A stretch of DNA of 64,000 nucleotides from Mangrovibacter plantisponsor (GTDB lineage Bacteria; Pseudomonadota; Gammaproteobacteria; Enterobacterales; Enterobacteriaceae), in assembly GCF_003182475.1 (NCBI RefSeq), contig NZ_QGTS01000004.1:255481-319480 (forward strand), given 5' to 3'. Position 1 is the stretch's first letter; each line of letters opens with the position of its first letter. Both the position numbers and the translations under genes were made by a program. Shown piece after piece: positions 52,100 through 64,000 of the stretch. The notes below the pieces were generated by a model. That model did no database searches and was not told the DNA's origin. It saw nothing but the letters and a program-made list of their open reading frames with translations.

Positions 52100-52395
52100 T
52101 AATTCAGATTACTTATGATAAGTACATGGTTAGTTTTTTAAATTAAAAGTAAAATACTGTTTTTATTTAAAAAAATAGAAAACAGCGGAAAGAATGATAT
52201 CAAAAATTTCATGGAATTATTTCCCTTGCTTCTTCCCTGATTTTACCCATTCCAGAGTATGTTTTGCTCAGGCAAACACGCACTACCGTTTCCACCCGGA
52301 GCGAAAATAGATAACCACTGCAGTTAACTTTTCTCGTTGCAAAAATCTCATTTAAGGGATATTTTCTCATAAAAGAGATAGTGAGATGAAAAACG
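52100..52395. promoter_or_regulatory. Divergent AT-rich promoter region between ycaD and the XRE/cupin gene
   Basis: The plus-strand promoter TTGCAA (52337-52342), 17-base spacer, TATTTT (52360-52365) is clear, with a start expected near 52372. It is overlaid by repeated half-sites: TCTCAT at 52346-52351 and 52365-52370, and the inverted forms AGAGAT at 52374-52379 and TGAGAT at 52382-52387. These could be the operator of the adjacent regulator. A five-codon frame (ATG at 52386, stop at 52401-52403) overlaps the start codon of the regulator gene. The ycaD-proximal part is highly AT-rich. Confidence 0.6.
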
Positions 52396-52959
52396 ATGGA
52401 TAACTCCTCAGGGCAGGCACTGGCAATAGCACTGCGAAACTTGCGTGTCGCGCGCGGTTTAACCCTGCAACAATTGTCTGAACAGTGTGGCGTCAGCCGC
52501 GCGAGCTTATCACGTATAGAAAATGGGGAAGTCAGCCCGACAGCGGATACTCTGGGGCGACTTGCCAGTACCTACGCCCTGCCCATATCGCAACTGCTTG
52601 CACCGCTGGAGCAAACTTTTACGCCACTTATCCGCCGCGCCAGCCAAACAACCTGGGAAGATACTGACAAGGGTTTTCTGCGCCGTATTGTTTCGCCGCC
52701 AGGTGGTGAACTCGGTATGGAAATTATCGAAGGTAACCTGCAGGCAAACCAGTGTATTCACTACGCACACCCTGCCTTTGCAGGCCACGAGCATCACCTG
52801 GTGATGTTATCTGGCACACTGGAGTTGACGATTGAAAATACCCCGCATCTGCTGCATGAAGGCGACTGCCTGCGCTATCGCCTGTATGGCAGTTCACAAT
52901 TCAAAACGCACAATCAACCAGCACGGTACATTATCGCCATGACGAAAAGGAGCATGTAG
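52396..52959 (+). CDS. XRE-family HTH regulator with C-terminal cupin domain
   Basis: The 187-residue protein has an N-terminal helix-turn-helix (about residues 8-62: LRVARGLTLQQLSEQCGVSR, then LSRIENGEVSPT) and a C-terminal cupin beta-barrel (about residues 105-182; GHEHHLVMLSGTLELTIEN and HEGDCLRYRL). This is the architecture of XRE/cupin regulators such as SutR (YdcN). The cupin probably senses a small ligand; which one is unknown. Its stop overlaps the start of the GNAT gene by one base, so the pair is translationally coupled. I do not know this gene from E. coli K-12 at this locus, where dmsABC and ycaC lie between serS and ycaD; it is probably accessory. Autoregulation through the nearby repeats is inferred. 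Confidence 0.85.
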   Translation: MDNSSGQALAIALRNLRVARGLTLQQLSEQCGVSRASLSRIENGEVSPTADTLGRLASTYALPISQLLAPLEQTFTPLIRRASQTTWEDTDKGFLRRIVSPPGGELGMEIIEGNLQANQCIHYAHPAFAGHEHHLVMLSGTLELTIENTPHLLHEGDCLRYRLYGSSQFKTHNQPARYIIAMTKRSM

Positions 52960-53483
52960 TGACAATCGCTTTATTACGACTTGATGGTTCAGAGCTTGAA
53001 CAGCACCTCAAACCACTGTCCTCCCTGCTGGTTGAGAGCGTGGCACAAGGCGCATCCATCAGTTTTATTAGCCCATTCAGCCAACAGGATGCATGGCAAT
53101 TCTGGCTTGAAAATGTAAAACCTGATGTTGAATCAGGTGGGCGGGCACTTTTTGCCGCTTTGCTGGATGGTAACCTGCTGGGGACAGTTCAGTTGATTAC
53201 CCGAATGCCGCCCAACCAGCCACACCGGTGTGAAGTCGCTAAAATGATTGTGCACCCAGGGGCCCGGCGTTGTGGGCTGGGGCGTGCAATGATGCACCAC
53301 ATCATGCAATATGCGCGGGAGCAGGGAAAAACGCTGATGACACTGGATACCCGCACTGGTGCTGCCGGAGAAGCGCTTTACCGTTCAGTCGGTTTTAAGG
53401 TTGCCGGAATGACGCCCGGGTTTGCACTGGATACCGATGGCAAGAGTACCCATTCAACAACCTGGATGTACTGCACGTTGTAA
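52959..53483 (+). CDS. GNAT-family N-acetyltransferase
   Basis: The 174-residue protein has a GNAT fold: the acetyl-CoA pyrophosphate loop is RRCGLGRA (about residues 106-113, R/Q-x-x-G-x-G/A), preceded by the beta4 strand VAKMIVHPGA, and followed by TLMTLDTRTGAAGEALYRSVGF, a typical motif B. The substrate is unknown; small molecules such as amino acids, amines or antibiotics are usual for this class. The start is GTG, overlapping the TAG stop of the regulator, with AGGAG six bases upstream. Co-expression suggests that the regulator controls this enzyme and may sense its substrate or product. It ends before a strong terminator shared with serS. Confidence 0.88.
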   Translation: MTIALLRLDGSELEQHLKPLSSLLVESVAQGASISFISPFSQQDAWQFWLENVKPDVESGGRALFAALLDGNLLGTVQLITRMPPNQPHRCEVAKMIVHPGARRCGLGRAMMHHIMQYAREQGKTLMTLDTRTGAAGEALYRSVGFKVAGMTPGFALDTDGKSTHSTTWMYCTL

Positions 53484-53510
53484 TGCCCTGCTAACCGCTA
53501 CGTTTCCCAT

Positions 53511-53537
53511 AAAAAAAGCGCCCGCAGGCGCTTTTTT
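53511..53537. terminator. Bidirectional terminator between the GNAT gene and serS
   Basis: AAAAAAGCGCC-CGCA-GGCGCTTTTTT has an A-run and a T-run on its two sides and lies between two convergent genes. Confidence 0.9.
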
Positions 53538-53572
53538 ACTGAGTTTGGCATCAGAATATAGTGCAGGCTTGA

Positions 53573-54958
<1,386 letters not shown>

Positions 54959-56302
54959 TTAGCGGTAGCGTTTTATAGGGCTATTTTTGTCCTGTTCAGC
55001 AAGCCAGGCGAGCTTTTCGCCAATTTTGCCTTCGAGCCCACGGTTGGTAGGGCGATAATAGCGCGTTTGTGCCATTTCTGGTGGGAAATAGTTTTCGCCA
55101 GCAGCATAAGCATTTGTTTCGTCGTGTGCATAACGGTACTCTTCACCATACCCCATTTCTTTCATCAGGCGGGTTGGCGCATTACGCAAATGTACCGGTA
55201 CGTCGTAATCAGGTTGCTCCCGGGCATCATGCATTGCCGCCTTAAACGCCGTATAAACCGCATTACTTTTCGGTGCACACGCAAGGTAAACAATCGCCTG
55301 AGCAATTGCCCGCTCACCTTCTGCCGGGCCAACCCGGGTAAAGCAATCCCACGCTGAAATCGCAACCTGCATGGCTCGCGGGTCAGCATTACCAACATCT
55401 TCTGAAGCAATAGCCAGGCAACGGCGTGCAACATACAGTGGGTCACCACCAGCTGAAATAATACGCGCATACCAGTACAGGGCGGCATCTGGCGCAGAAC
55501 CTCTGACAGATTTATGCAATGCAGAAATCAAATCGTAAAAACGATCGCCTTTGTTATCAAAACGGGCGCTACGTTCACCGGCAACTTCGCGTAACAAACT
55601 GGCTGTCAAAATGCGTTTACCGCTGGCATCGGTTTGTGCCATATCCGCTAACATTTCCAGCGTATTCAGTGCGCGACGTGCATCACCATTCACCAGTTCA
55701 GCAATTGCCTGGCGGGTATCATCGGGCAAAACGAGATTTTGCCCGCCATAGCCCCGCTCACTGTCATTCATGGCCTGCAACAGTACCTGCTCGATATCGG
55801 CAGCCGTCAGCGATTTTAATAAATACACCCTGACCCGGGAAAGCAGTGCGGAATTTAGCTCAAAAGAAGGATTTTCCGTTGTCGCGCCAATAAAGGTTAC
55901 CGTGCCATCTTCAATATGCGGCAGGAATGCATCCTGCTGGCTTTTGTTAAAGCGGTGGACTTCGTCAACAAACAAGATAGTACGGTGGCCTGCATGGCGG
56001 TTTTGCCTTGCCCGTTCAATGGCTTCGCGAATTTCTTTTACACCAGAGGTAACCGCAGAAATACGTTCGACATTGGCGTTAGCATAACGCCCAATGACTT
56101 CCGCCAGTGTCGTTTTTCCTGTTCCCGGAGGCCCCCAGAGGATCATCGAATGCAACTGGCCTGCTTCAATCGCTTTAGGTAGCGGTTTACCCGGCCCTAA
56201 CAAGTGCTGCTGGCCAATATACTGCGCAAGATTTTCTGGCCGCATACGCGCGGCCAGAGGCTGGAAAACATTGTCGGAAAAATCGAGTGGCAAATTACTC
56301 AC
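54959..56302 (-). CDS. rarA: RarA (MgsA), replication-associated AAA+ ATPase
   Basis: RarA acts at stalled replication forks and interacts with SSB; it is related to clamp-loader subunits. The 447 residues equal the E. coli length. The Walker [15 protein letters not shown] and Walker [17 protein letters not shown] motifs lie in the AAA+ domain, followed by the C-terminal tetramerisation domain. The start codon is GTG with GAGGCGG upstream. It follows lolA by seven bases, so lolA-rarA are co-transcribed. Confidence 0.97.
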   Translation of the reverse strand: MSNLPLDFSDNVFQPLAARMRPENLAQYIGQQHLLGPGKPLPKAIEAGQLHSMILWGPPGTGKTTLAEVIGRYANANVERISAVTSGVKEIREAIERARQNRHAGHRTILFVDEVHRFNKSQQDAFLPHIEDGTVTFIGATTENPSFELNSALLSRVRVYLLKSLTAADIEQVLLQAMNDSERGYGGQNLVLPDDTRQAIAELVNGDARRALNTLEMLADMAQTDASGKRILTASLLREVAGERSARFDNKGDRFYDLISALHKSVRGSAPDAALYWYARIISAGGDPLYVARRCLAIASEDVGNADPRAMQVAISAWDCFTRVGPAEGERAIAQAIVYLACAPKSNAVYTAFKAAMHDAREQPDYDVPVHLRNAPTRLMKEMGYGEEYRYAHDETNAYAAGENYFPPEMAQTRYYRPTNRGLEGKIGEKLAWLAEQDKNSPIKRYR

Positions 56303-56309
56303 AACCGCC

Positions 56310-56921
56310 TCACTGACGTTGATCGTCTACCGTTACTCCTTTCGGCGGGGTAAAGGTAAACTTGCTCATATCTGTCGCGCCATCTTGCTGGCCGGTGAGC
56401 TGATAAACACTACGCTGATCATCCTGCTCAACTGCACTGAACTGGTGGATAGTCCCACTTTGGCTGACATTAATCGTAAATTGTTTAAGGTTACCACTGC
56501 TGGTTTTCGGGGTCAGAACAAAGTCATCCCCTTGCTGTTTAACATTATATTGCTGCCAGTCAGATGACTGATTACGGGCAATCAACATAAAGGGGGTGTT
56601 ACTGGTCGCATCTTTAAGCCATGTGGCACTGGCCTGCTCTACGAACGGGTTATAAAACCAAAGCGTTTTACCATCGGAGATAAGTTCGCTTTCATCAGGC
56701 TGAATCATATGCCAGTTGAACAAATTTGGCCGTTTAACCCACAGTTCACCCTGGCCATCCTGAATTTCATTGCCGCTGCCATCAGTCACTTTTTGCGTGA
56801 AGCTGGCATGGAAACTGTTCACTTTATCCAGACGGCTTTTCAGAGAGCCAGCGGCATCCGCCCACACCTGAGTGACAGTAAATACTGACAATAACGCACA
56901 GGCAATAGCGATCTTTTTCAT
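56310..56921 (-). CDS. lolA: LolA, periplasmic lipoprotein carrier
   Basis: LolA accepts outer-membrane lipoproteins from LolCDE and delivers them to LolB. The 203-residue precursor has a 21-residue signal peptide ([14 protein letters not shown], then DAAG). The mature part forms the half-open beta barrel, with [18 protein letters not shown] and the C-terminal [13 protein letters not shown] conserved. The start at 56921 is decided by the signal peptide and an AGGA site; the open frame runs much further upstream without homology. Seven bases separate it from rarA. Confidence 0.97.
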   Translation of the reverse strand: MKKIAIACALLSVFTVTQVWADAAGSLKSRLDKVNSFHASFTQKVTDGSGNEIQDGQGELWVKRPNLFNWHMIQPDESELISDGKTLWFYNPFVEQASATWLKDATSNTPFMLIARNQSSDWQQYNVKQQGDDFVLTPKTSSGNLKQFTINVSQSGTIHQFSAVEQDDQRSVYQLTGQQDGATDMSKFTFTPPKGVTVDDQRQ

Positions 56922-57035
56922 TACATATCCTCGAATAACACAATTCCAGGTGAAGTTTTTCAACTGGCTAGTCTGGCCGCAAAGCTGTCGCAATAACAGA
57001 AGAAAAAGCTGATAGTTGAATTGTTTACGCTTCTT

Positions 57036-57060
57036 TGCAAAAGAGCCGCAAAAGCGGCTC
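57036..57060 (-). terminator. Terminator-like hairpin after ftsK
   Basis: On the minus strand GAGCCGC-TTTT-GCGGCTC is followed by TTTTGC, 16 bases after the ftsK stop. Confidence 0.6.
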
Positions 57061-57075
57061 CCGGGGTTTGTTAAC

Positions 57076-60000
57076 TTATTCAAACGGTGGTGGGGCCAGC
57101 ACCTCACGGTTACCATTATGGCCTTGTTCACTAACAATGCCCTGGTTTTCCATTTGTTCAATGATACGTGCGGCCCGGTTGTAGCCAATACGGAACTGCC
57201 GTTGAACACCAGAAATAGAAGCCTTACGTTTTTCCACAACAAAGGCAACAGCCTGGTCAAACAACGCATCCAGCTCTTCGCCGCCATCAAAACCACCGGC
57301 ACCACCTTCAGACTGGCTGTCTGCAGTAATGCCATCTACATATTGTGGGCGGCCACGCGCTTTCCAGTCCTGGACCACTGCATGCACTTCCTGATCGCGC
57401 ACAAACGCGCCATGCACACGCACAGGCAGGGTTGAGTTTGGCCCGGAATAAAGCATATCCCCCATACCCAGCAAAGACTCAGCCCCACCCTGGTCGAGGA
57501 TAGTGCGGGAGTCAATCTTGCTTGATACCGTAAACGCGATACGTGTTGGGATGTTGGCTTTAATCAACCCGGTAATCACATCTACTGACGGGCGCTGAGT
57601 TGCCAACACGAGATGAATACCTGCAGCACGCGCTTTTTGCGCCAGGCGAGCAATAAGCTCTTCCACTTTTTTGCCAACAGACATCATCAAGTCCGCAAAC
57701 TCATCCACCAGCACAACGATGTTCGGTAATTTCTCCAGTACCGGATGCGTAACATCCATGCTGTCGCCGGGTTTCCAGAATGGGTCAGGAATTGGCCGCC
57801 CCATGTTTTCTGCTTCCAGAATACGCTCGTTGTAGCCAGCAAGGTTACGAACCCCCAGTGCCGACATCAACTTGTAACGGCGTTCCATCTCGTTGACACT
57901 CCAGCGCAGCGCATTCGCGGCATCCTTCATATCGGTGACCACTTCGGTCAGCAAATGCGGGATCCCTTCATACACCGACAACTCAAGCATTTTCGGGTCA
58001 ATCATGATAAAGCGCACATCTTCTGGTGTCGCTTTATATAACATGCTGAGGATCATGGCGTTCACACCCACTGATTTACCTGAGCCAGTAGTACCGGCAA
58101 CCAGTAAATGTGGCATTTTAGCGAGATCAGCTATAACAGGTTCGCCACCAATATCTTTACCCAGAACAACCGTCAGCGGTGACGGGTTATCACGGAATTT
58201 CTGGCAATCCAGCACTTCTCGCAGATAGACCGTCTGGCGTTTCTTATTCGGCAACTCCAGCCCAACATAAGGTTTACCTGGAATAACCTCGACCACACGC
58301 ACAGCAACCGTTGACAGTGAGCGGGCCAGGTCGCGTGACAGGTTTGAAATGCGGGCGGCTTTTACTCCCGGAGCAAGGTTCAGTTCGAACCGGGTAATTA
58401 CCGGCCCAGGTGAGTAATGAACCACTTCAGCTTTAATACGGAAATCTGCCAGCCGCGCTTCCACCAGGCGCGCCATCTGTTCCAGCGCAAACGTATCTAC
58501 CGGCTCCACTTCTGAAGGTGGCGGAGTTAACAGGTCCAGTGAAGGAAGTGGCGTCGTTGGGCGCTGCAATGGGCGGCTATCGCCATTTCTCATCAGGAAT
58601 GGATGAATAAGGCTGTCCTGACCCGGTTGTGATGATTGAGCTGCTGAATGCCCATGCGGGTGCGCGGCCTGAGCATGCTGTTCGGTTTGTGGTGCGGAAT
58701 TAACCGACTGAACCGGTTGTGCATGCTGGTACCCCGGAGTGGCGACGGGCTGCGAAGGAACCGCAGCCTGTGCCGCATCAGGCGTAAAGACCGGCTCAAA
58801 CGGCCCTTCAGCCACCGGATGTGTGACCGGTGCCAGGAAATCATCCACAGAAGCTGAATGGCGGGCAGAGGATGCATGGAAATCATGCTGATACTCTTCC
58901 CCAAAGCGCGCTTGCTGTGTAGCTGCAAACTGGGCAGCTAATGCCTGTTCTTCTGCATCATCTTCCTGCCCGTCAGGTACAGAAGCCTGAGCAGAAGCAG
59001 CATAGTCATGCTCATATTGCTGGCCGAAACGCGCCTGCTGAGAAGCCGCAAATTGCTCTGCCAGTTCAGACTGATATTGTGAATCGTCGTCTTCATTACC
59101 AGGCAAGGATCCTGCCTGGTGTTGGTAAGCATGGTGTTGTTGAGAATAGTGCTGTGCTTCGCGGCGTTCCGCTTCCGCTTTCTTACGGGCTTCAGCTTCA
59201 CGCTGTGAAGGTAGCTTAATACCATAAGAAGCCAGTTCACGACGGGTAGGCACACGCACACGATTTGGCCGCGGTAATTGTGGGCCAATACCCTCTTTCA
59301 CCTGCGGACGCGGAGCATCACCGGCAACACCAAATACCGGTGGGGCTATATTCACGGCGGAATCGCCATGGTGAGCACCCTGCGCTGCACCAGCAGCAAC
59401 GGCTGCCGCAGTTGCACTGACTGAAAGGCCATTCGCTGTATGCGACAGACCCGTTGATACCGGAGAGGACTGCTGCGCACGCGCTTGTGCCGCCAGTTGT
59501 TCCGGGTCAGGCACGGGCTCATACCATGCAGCTAACTGCTCACGCTCTTTTGCTCGCTTCGCTTCCACTTCTTCGAAGTAATAAAGCGGCGGCCGTACAG
59601 CCTTGTTCACCTGGTGTTCAGAGTTATCAGGCTCCGTTGGCGGCAATTCGTCGCGTTCAGTACCGGCATTCTGGCTGTGATACGGGTTATACCCTGATTC
59701 TGTGCCTGTTATATCCCCACCCGGTTCAGAAGCAGGATAAGACTCTTGTGGGTAAGCTGGCTGTTCAGCATCACTATAATGCTCTTCAGCATAAGGGCTC
59801 AGCGCTGTTGGCACTGGCTCAACAGGTAAGTCAGAAGCCCCTGGATACTGGGAGGGTTCACCATAGCCGCCCGGTGTTGAATACTGAGCTGGCGCAGAAC
59901 CCACCGGTTCAGCGTAAGGCTCAGGAGTATAAGCTGTGCTGGCCTGCTGCACATATTCTGGCGGCGAACCCTGCGGCTGATGGGCTGCTGGCGCCATACC

Positions 60001-61092
60001 GGAGTAATAATCCTGCAACAAAACATCCGCTTGCCCGGCACCGCCTGGTTCTGCACCTGCTATGCCCGGATCAGCACCCTGGCCAGGCTGAGCATAGTGC
60101 TGATATTCATTTTCCTGAGTGATACGGTAACCGCTCAGTAGTGGGTCATTCTCAACGGCTTCATTTGCCGAATCAGTTACCCGGTTACCGGAAAACAGCA
60201 CGTCATCAGACGTGGTTGCGGCAGGTATTGTTGGGTCAAAATCAGAATCGTCCATCTTCTTGCCAGAAAACAGCGCTTCGTCTGTTTTTCGACCAAGAGG
60301 ATTAGCAAATTTTTCACTCAACCGGTGTTTGCGTGCTAAAGCACCACGAAGAATACGCGCCCGGCGGGATTCCCGTTGCTGCGCCTTAACTGGCTCGCGT
60401 TGTTCCTCTTCATATTCGTCGTGCTCTTCATAATCATCATATTCTTCGTCATCATCCTGCCAGGTATCATCCCGGCGCGTACGATTACTGGCGAAGGTTA
60501 AAACACCCAGTACAACTGCACCGAGTTTTTCCGCAATAGTGACCCACGACCAGCCGGTAAACAGCGTCAGGCCAGCAGCCCAGACACAAAGCAACGCCAG
60601 CGTGCCACCACTGCTATTGAGCAGCGGCATCATTGCGGTACTCAGCAAGCTGCCTATCACACCGCCTGAGGCAAAATACCAAATGTCATCGGCATTTATA
60701 GCCGCCAGCCCACATGAAGTGAGAACCAGCGCAAGCACGCCAATCAACCGCAGTGAAACGGCAAAATAGTCTACAAGTTCTTCCTGCACACGGTGCCGCC
60801 ACGCAAACCAGCATGCGCCGATGATGATGACAGGAATGATGTACGCCATGATGCCAAAGATGAAAAACAGCGTATCCGCAAGCCATGCGCCGGGTTTACC
60901 ACACAAATTGTGGATAGGTTCATGCCATGCGGTCTGTGACCAACTTGGATCTGAGGGGTTAAAGCTCAACAACGCCACCATCAGCCAGACAGCGAACAGG
61001 GCCACCACAATCAGCATGGCTTCCAGTGCTCGCCTTCCGCTACTGAGGGAAGTGAGTACAACGTCTTTTTCTTCAGTGTATTCCTGGCTCAA
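57076..61092 (-). CDS. ftsK: FtsK, DNA translocase and cell division protein
   Basis: FtsK anchors at the septum, pumps chromosomal DNA and activates XerCD at dif. The 1338 residues (E. coli 1329) comprise four N-terminal membrane helices (within residues 20-185), a long acidic and Pro/Gln-rich linker (about 190-830), the RecA-like motor with Walker [13 protein letters not shown] (near residue 1000) and [11 protein letters not shown], and the gamma winged-helix that reads KOPS ([20 protein letters not shown]). The start codon is TTG with GGAGAG upstream, as in E. coli. The linker carries a duplicated QQARFG-type unit but lacks the long Pro-Gln repeats I recall from E. coli K-12. A LexA box lies upstream. 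Confidence 0.97.
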   Translation of the reverse strand: MSQEYTEEKDVVLTSLSSGRRALEAMLIVVALFAVWLMVALLSFNPSDPSWSQTAWHEPIHNLCGKPGAWLADTLFFIFGIMAYIIPVIIIGACWFAWRHRVQEELVDYFAVSLRLIGVLALVLTSCGLAAINADDIWYFASGGVIGSLLSTAMMPLLNSSGGTLALLCVWAAGLTLFTGWSWVTIAEKLGAVVLGVLTFASNRTRRDDTWQDDDEEYDDYEEHDEYEEEQREPVKAQQRESRRARILRGALARKHRLSEKFANPLGRKTDEALFSGKKMDDSDFDPTIPAATTSDDVLFSGNRVTDSANEAVENDPLLSGYRITQENEYQHYAQPGQGADPGIAGAEPGGAGQADVLLQDYYSGMAPAAHQPQGSPPEYVQQASTAYTPEPYAEPVGSAPAQYSTPGGYGEPSQYPGASDLPVEPVPTALSPYAEEHYSDAEQPAYPQESYPASEPGGDITGTESGYNPYHSQNAGTERDELPPTEPDNSEHQVNKAVRPPLYYFEEVEAKRAKEREQLAAWYEPVPDPEQLAAQARAQQSSPVSTGLSHTANGLSVSATAAAVAAGAAQGAHHGDSAVNIAPPVFGVAGDAPRPQVKEGIGPQLPRPNRVRVPTRRELASYGIKLPSQREAEARKKAEAERREAQHYSQQHHAYQHQAGSLPGNEDDDSQYQSELAEQFAASQQARFGQQYEHDYAASAQASVPDGQEDDAEEQALAAQFAATQQARFGEEYQHDFHASSARHSASVDDFLAPVTHPVAEGPFEPVFTPDAAQAAVPSQPVATPGYQHAQPVQSVNSAPQTEQHAQAAHPHGHSAAQSSQPGQDSLIHPFLMRNGDSRPLQRPTTPLPSLDLLTPPPSEVEPVDTFALEQMARLVEARLADFRIKAEVVHYSPGPVITRFELNLAPGVKAARISNLSRDLARSLSTVAVRVVEVIPGKPYVGLELPNKKRQTVYLREVLDCQKFRDNPSPLTVVLGKDIGGEPVIADLAKMPHLLVAGTTGSGKSVGVNAMILSMLYKATPEDVRFIMIDPKMLELSVYEGIPHLLTEVVTDMKDAANALRWSVNEMERRYKLMSALGVRNLAGYNERILEAENMGRPIPDPFWKPGDSMDVTHPVLEKLPNIVVLVDEFADLMMSVGKKVEELIARLAQKARAAGIHLVLATQRPSVDVITGLIKANIPTRIAFTVSSKIDSRTILDQGGAESLLGMGDMLYSGPNSTLPVRVHGAFVRDQEVHAVVQDWKARGRPQYVDGITADSQSEGGAGGFDGGEELDALFDQAVAFVVEKRKASISGVQRQFRIGYNRAARIIEQMENQGIVSEQGHNGNREVLAPPPFE
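58870..59065 (-). repeat. Internal duplication in the FtsK linker
   Basis: Two related blocks encode [21 protein letters not shown] and, about 43 residues later, [21 protein letters not shown]. They are diverged at the DNA level, so the duplication is old or under protein-level selection. Confidence 0.75.
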
Positions 61093-61126
61093 GAAAAACT
61101 CTCCAGGGGGGTTATGCTAAAATCGA

Positions 61127-61154
61127 CAACCGTACCGGTTCCCCGATACGGTTG
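61127..61154 (-). terminator. Hairpin between lrp and ftsK
   Basis: CAACCGTA at 61127-61134 pairs with TACGGTTG at 61147-61154 (8 bp, 12-base loop). On the minus strand it is followed by TCGATTTTAG. It could partly terminate lrp transcripts ahead of ftsK. Confidence 0.45.
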
Positions 61155-61170
61155 CTGTATGGATTAACAG
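61155..61170. promoter_or_regulatory. LexA (SOS) box upstream of ftsK
   Basis: CTGTATGGATTAACAG matches the LexA consensus CTGT-N8-ACAG with both half-sites perfect. It lies 63-78 bases before the ftsK start. The E. coli ftsK promoter P1 (dinH) is SOS-inducible, so the same control is inferred. Confidence 0.8.
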
Positions 61171-61210
61171 GAGTGTAATCAAACTCAGCCGATTTTGCAC
61201 CTGTCTGGTG

Positions 61211-61705
61211 TTAACGGGTTTTAATAACCAGACGATTACTCTGCTTGACTTCTTCCATAACGACATAAGTACGGGTGTCGTTCACACCCGGCAATCGCAG
61301 CAAGGTTTCGCCCAGCAGTTTACGGTAAGCAGACATATCCGGCACACGGGTTTTCAACAAATAGTCAAAATCCCCTGAAACCAGATGACACTCTTGAATT
61401 TCCTCAAGTTTCTGTACAGCAGCATTAAACTGTTCAAACACATCCGGCGCACCACGATTCAGAGTAATCTCAACGAAAACGAGAAGTGATGCATCCAGAT
61501 AATGTGGATTAAGCAGCGCTGTGTAGCCCTGTATAAAGCCCTGTCTTTCCAGACGGCGAACACGTTCTAAACACGGCGTCGGGGAAAGACCCACGCGTTT
61601 AGAGAGTTCGACGTTAGAAATACGCCCATCCTTTTGCAACTCATTCAGAATGTTACGATCAATACGGTCGAGATCTTTACCAGGGCGCTTCTTGCTATCT
61701 ACCAT
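61211..61705 (-). CDS. lrp: Lrp, leucine-responsive regulatory protein
   Basis: Lrp is a global regulator of amino-acid metabolism, transport and fimbriae, modulated by leucine. The 164 residues are virtually identical to E. coli Lrp: an N-terminal helix-turn-helix (about residues 15-60, VELSKRVGLSPTPCLERV) and a C-terminal RAM/AsnC ligand domain (VFVEITLNRG; CHLVSGDFDYLL). The start ATG at 61705 matches MVDSKKRPGKDL; 13 further upstream codons are open but unsupported. Confidence 0.98.
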   Translation of the reverse strand: MVDSKKRPGKDLDRIDRNILNELQKDGRISNVELSKRVGLSPTPCLERVRRLERQGFIQGYTALLNPHYLDASLLVFVEITLNRGAPDVFEQFNAAVQKLEEIQECHLVSGDFDYLLKTRVPDMSAYRKLLGETLLRLPGVNDTRTYVVMEEVKQSNRLVIKTR

Positions 61706-63159
<1,454 letters not shown>

Positions 63160-63174
63160 TTGATCCAAACACAT

Positions 63175-63203
63175 AAGGCGACTGAATAGGTCGCCTTTCT
63201 TTT
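63175..63203 (+). terminator. Rho-independent terminator after trxB
   Basis: AAGGCGAC-TGAATAG-GTCGCCTT followed by TCTTTT begins 16 bases after the trxB stop. Confidence 0.88.
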
Positions 63204-63273
63204 CTGCGCGTTGTAACATTGCCACGCCTCGCCGCCTGTCGGCGCACTTAATCAACCCGGCAAACCGAACGCA

Positions 63274-64000
63274 ATGAATAAAACCCGTCAACAAGAACTG
63301 ACTCTCTGGCTGAAAAAGCAAAGCATTCTCTCACGTCGCTGGCTCAGCATTTCCCGTGTCCTCGGTACGTTAAGTGGCATCCTGATTATCGCTCAGGCCT
63401 GGTTACTGGCATCGCTGCTTAACCAGATGATAATGGCGAAGATCCCCCGGGAAGCCCTGTTGCTCTCTTTCGCATTACTGATTCTGGTGTTCATTCTACG
63501 TGCCTGGGTTGTCTGGTTGCGTGAGAAAGCGGGTTTCCATGCCGGGCAACATATTCGCCAGCATATCCGTAAACAGGCACTTGAGCGCCTGCAACAAGCC
63601 GGTCCGGCCTGGATTCAGGGCAAACCCGCAGGCGCATGGGCAACACTGGTTCTTGAACAAATAGAAGATATGCAGGACTTCTATGCGCGGTATTTACCAC
63701 AGATGTCACTTGCCGCCATTGTGCCGTTGTTAATTGTGATTACGCTGTTCCCGGTCAACTGGGCCGCTGCACTGATTCTGCTGTGTACTGCGCCACTCAT
63801 TCCATTATTTATGGCGATGGTAGGTATGGGGGCCGCAGATGCCAACCGGCGTAACTTTCTGGCGCTGGCTCGCCTGAGCGCGCATTTCCTCGACAGGCTA
63901 AGAGGGATGGAGACGCTGCGTATATTTAACCGTGGCGAAGCAGAAATTAAAGCGATGGGTGAAGTATCACGCGATTTTCGCCAACGAACCATGGAAGTGT
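63274..64000 (+). CDS. cydD: CydD, glutathione/cysteine ABC exporter subunit (3' end cut off by the window edge)
   Basis: The visible 242 residues (MNKTRQQELTLWLKKQSI...) cover the first half of the ABC transmembrane domain; about 345 residues, including the nucleotide-binding domain, lie beyond the edge. CydDC exports cysteine and glutathione to the periplasm and is needed for assembly of cytochrome bd oxidase. Conserved blocks include AGPAWIQGKPAG, MVGMGAADANRRNFLALARLS and LDRLRGMETLRIF. It follows trxB in the same direction, as in E. coli. Confidence 0.96.
   Translation, partial: MNKTRQQELTLWLKKQSILSRRWLSISRVLGTLSGILIIAQAWLLASLLNQMIMAKIPREALLLSFALLILVFILRAWVVWLREKAGFHAGQHIRQHIRKQALERLQQAGPAWIQGKPAGAWATLVLEQIEDMQDFYARYLPQMSLAAIVPLLIVITLFPVNWAAALILLCTAPLIPLFMAMVGMGAADANRRNFLALARLSAHFLDRLRGMETLRIFNRGEAEIKAMGEVSRDFRQRTMEV

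Overview
The window is a stretch of core chromosome from a member of the order Enterobacterales, close to Escherichia in both protein sequence and gene order. Almost every protein is colinear with its E. coli K-12 counterpart as I remember it, usually with the same length to within a few residues (PqiA, Uup, PepN, AsnS, AspC, MukB/F/E, MsbA, SerC, PflB/A, SerS, RarA, Lrp, TrxB). I cannot name the genus from the sequence. I see no insertion sequences, prophage genes, CRISPR arrays, rRNA or tRNA genes.

Layout, left to right: pqiB (cut by the window edge)-pqiA-uup-rlmL on the minus strand; ycbX (+) meeting zapC (-) tail to tail; pyrD and pepN (-); pncB, asnS, ompF and aspC (+); gloC, mepK and ldtD (-); the cmoM-mukF-mukE-mukB chromosome-organisation operon (-); elyC (+) overlapping ycbJ (-) at their 3' ends; kdsB, ycaR, ycaQ, lpxK, msbA and the comEC-like ycaI (-); ihfB, rpsA and cmk (-); serC-aroA (-); ycaO, focA, pflB and pflA (+); ycaD (-); a two-gene XRE/cupin regulator plus GNAT acetyltransferase unit (+); serS, rarA, lolA, ftsK and lrp (-); trxB and the start of cydD (+).

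The genes fall into envelope work (PqiAB, OmpF, MepK, LdtD, ElyC, KdsB/LpxK/MsbA, LolA), chromosome organisation and division (MukBEF, FtsK, ZapC, IHF-beta, RarA), translation (AsnS, SerS, S1, RlmL, CmoM, YcaO, Uup), biosynthesis (PyrD, PncB, AspC, AroA, SerC, Cmk) and anaerobic or redox physiology (FocA-PflB-PflA, TrxB, CydD). Regulatory sites that can be read directly include a pyrD leader hairpin with a PurR-type operator, an FNR-type class II promoter before focA, a LexA box before ftsK, the OmpR-type ompF promoter and an lrp promoter with a long leader.

Relative to E. coli K-12 the segment is streamlined: nothing lies between pepN and pyrD (K-12 has ssu and elf genes), between aroA and cmk (ycaL), or between serC and ycaO (ycaP), and dmsABC/ycaC are missing near serS. 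The one clearly accessory unit is the XRE/cupin-GNAT pair between ycaD and serS. I did not find a convincing undescribed multi-gene system. The best leads are that pair with its operator-like promoter, four exact-period 12-bp repeats before zapC, and YcbJ as an apparent pseudokinase.
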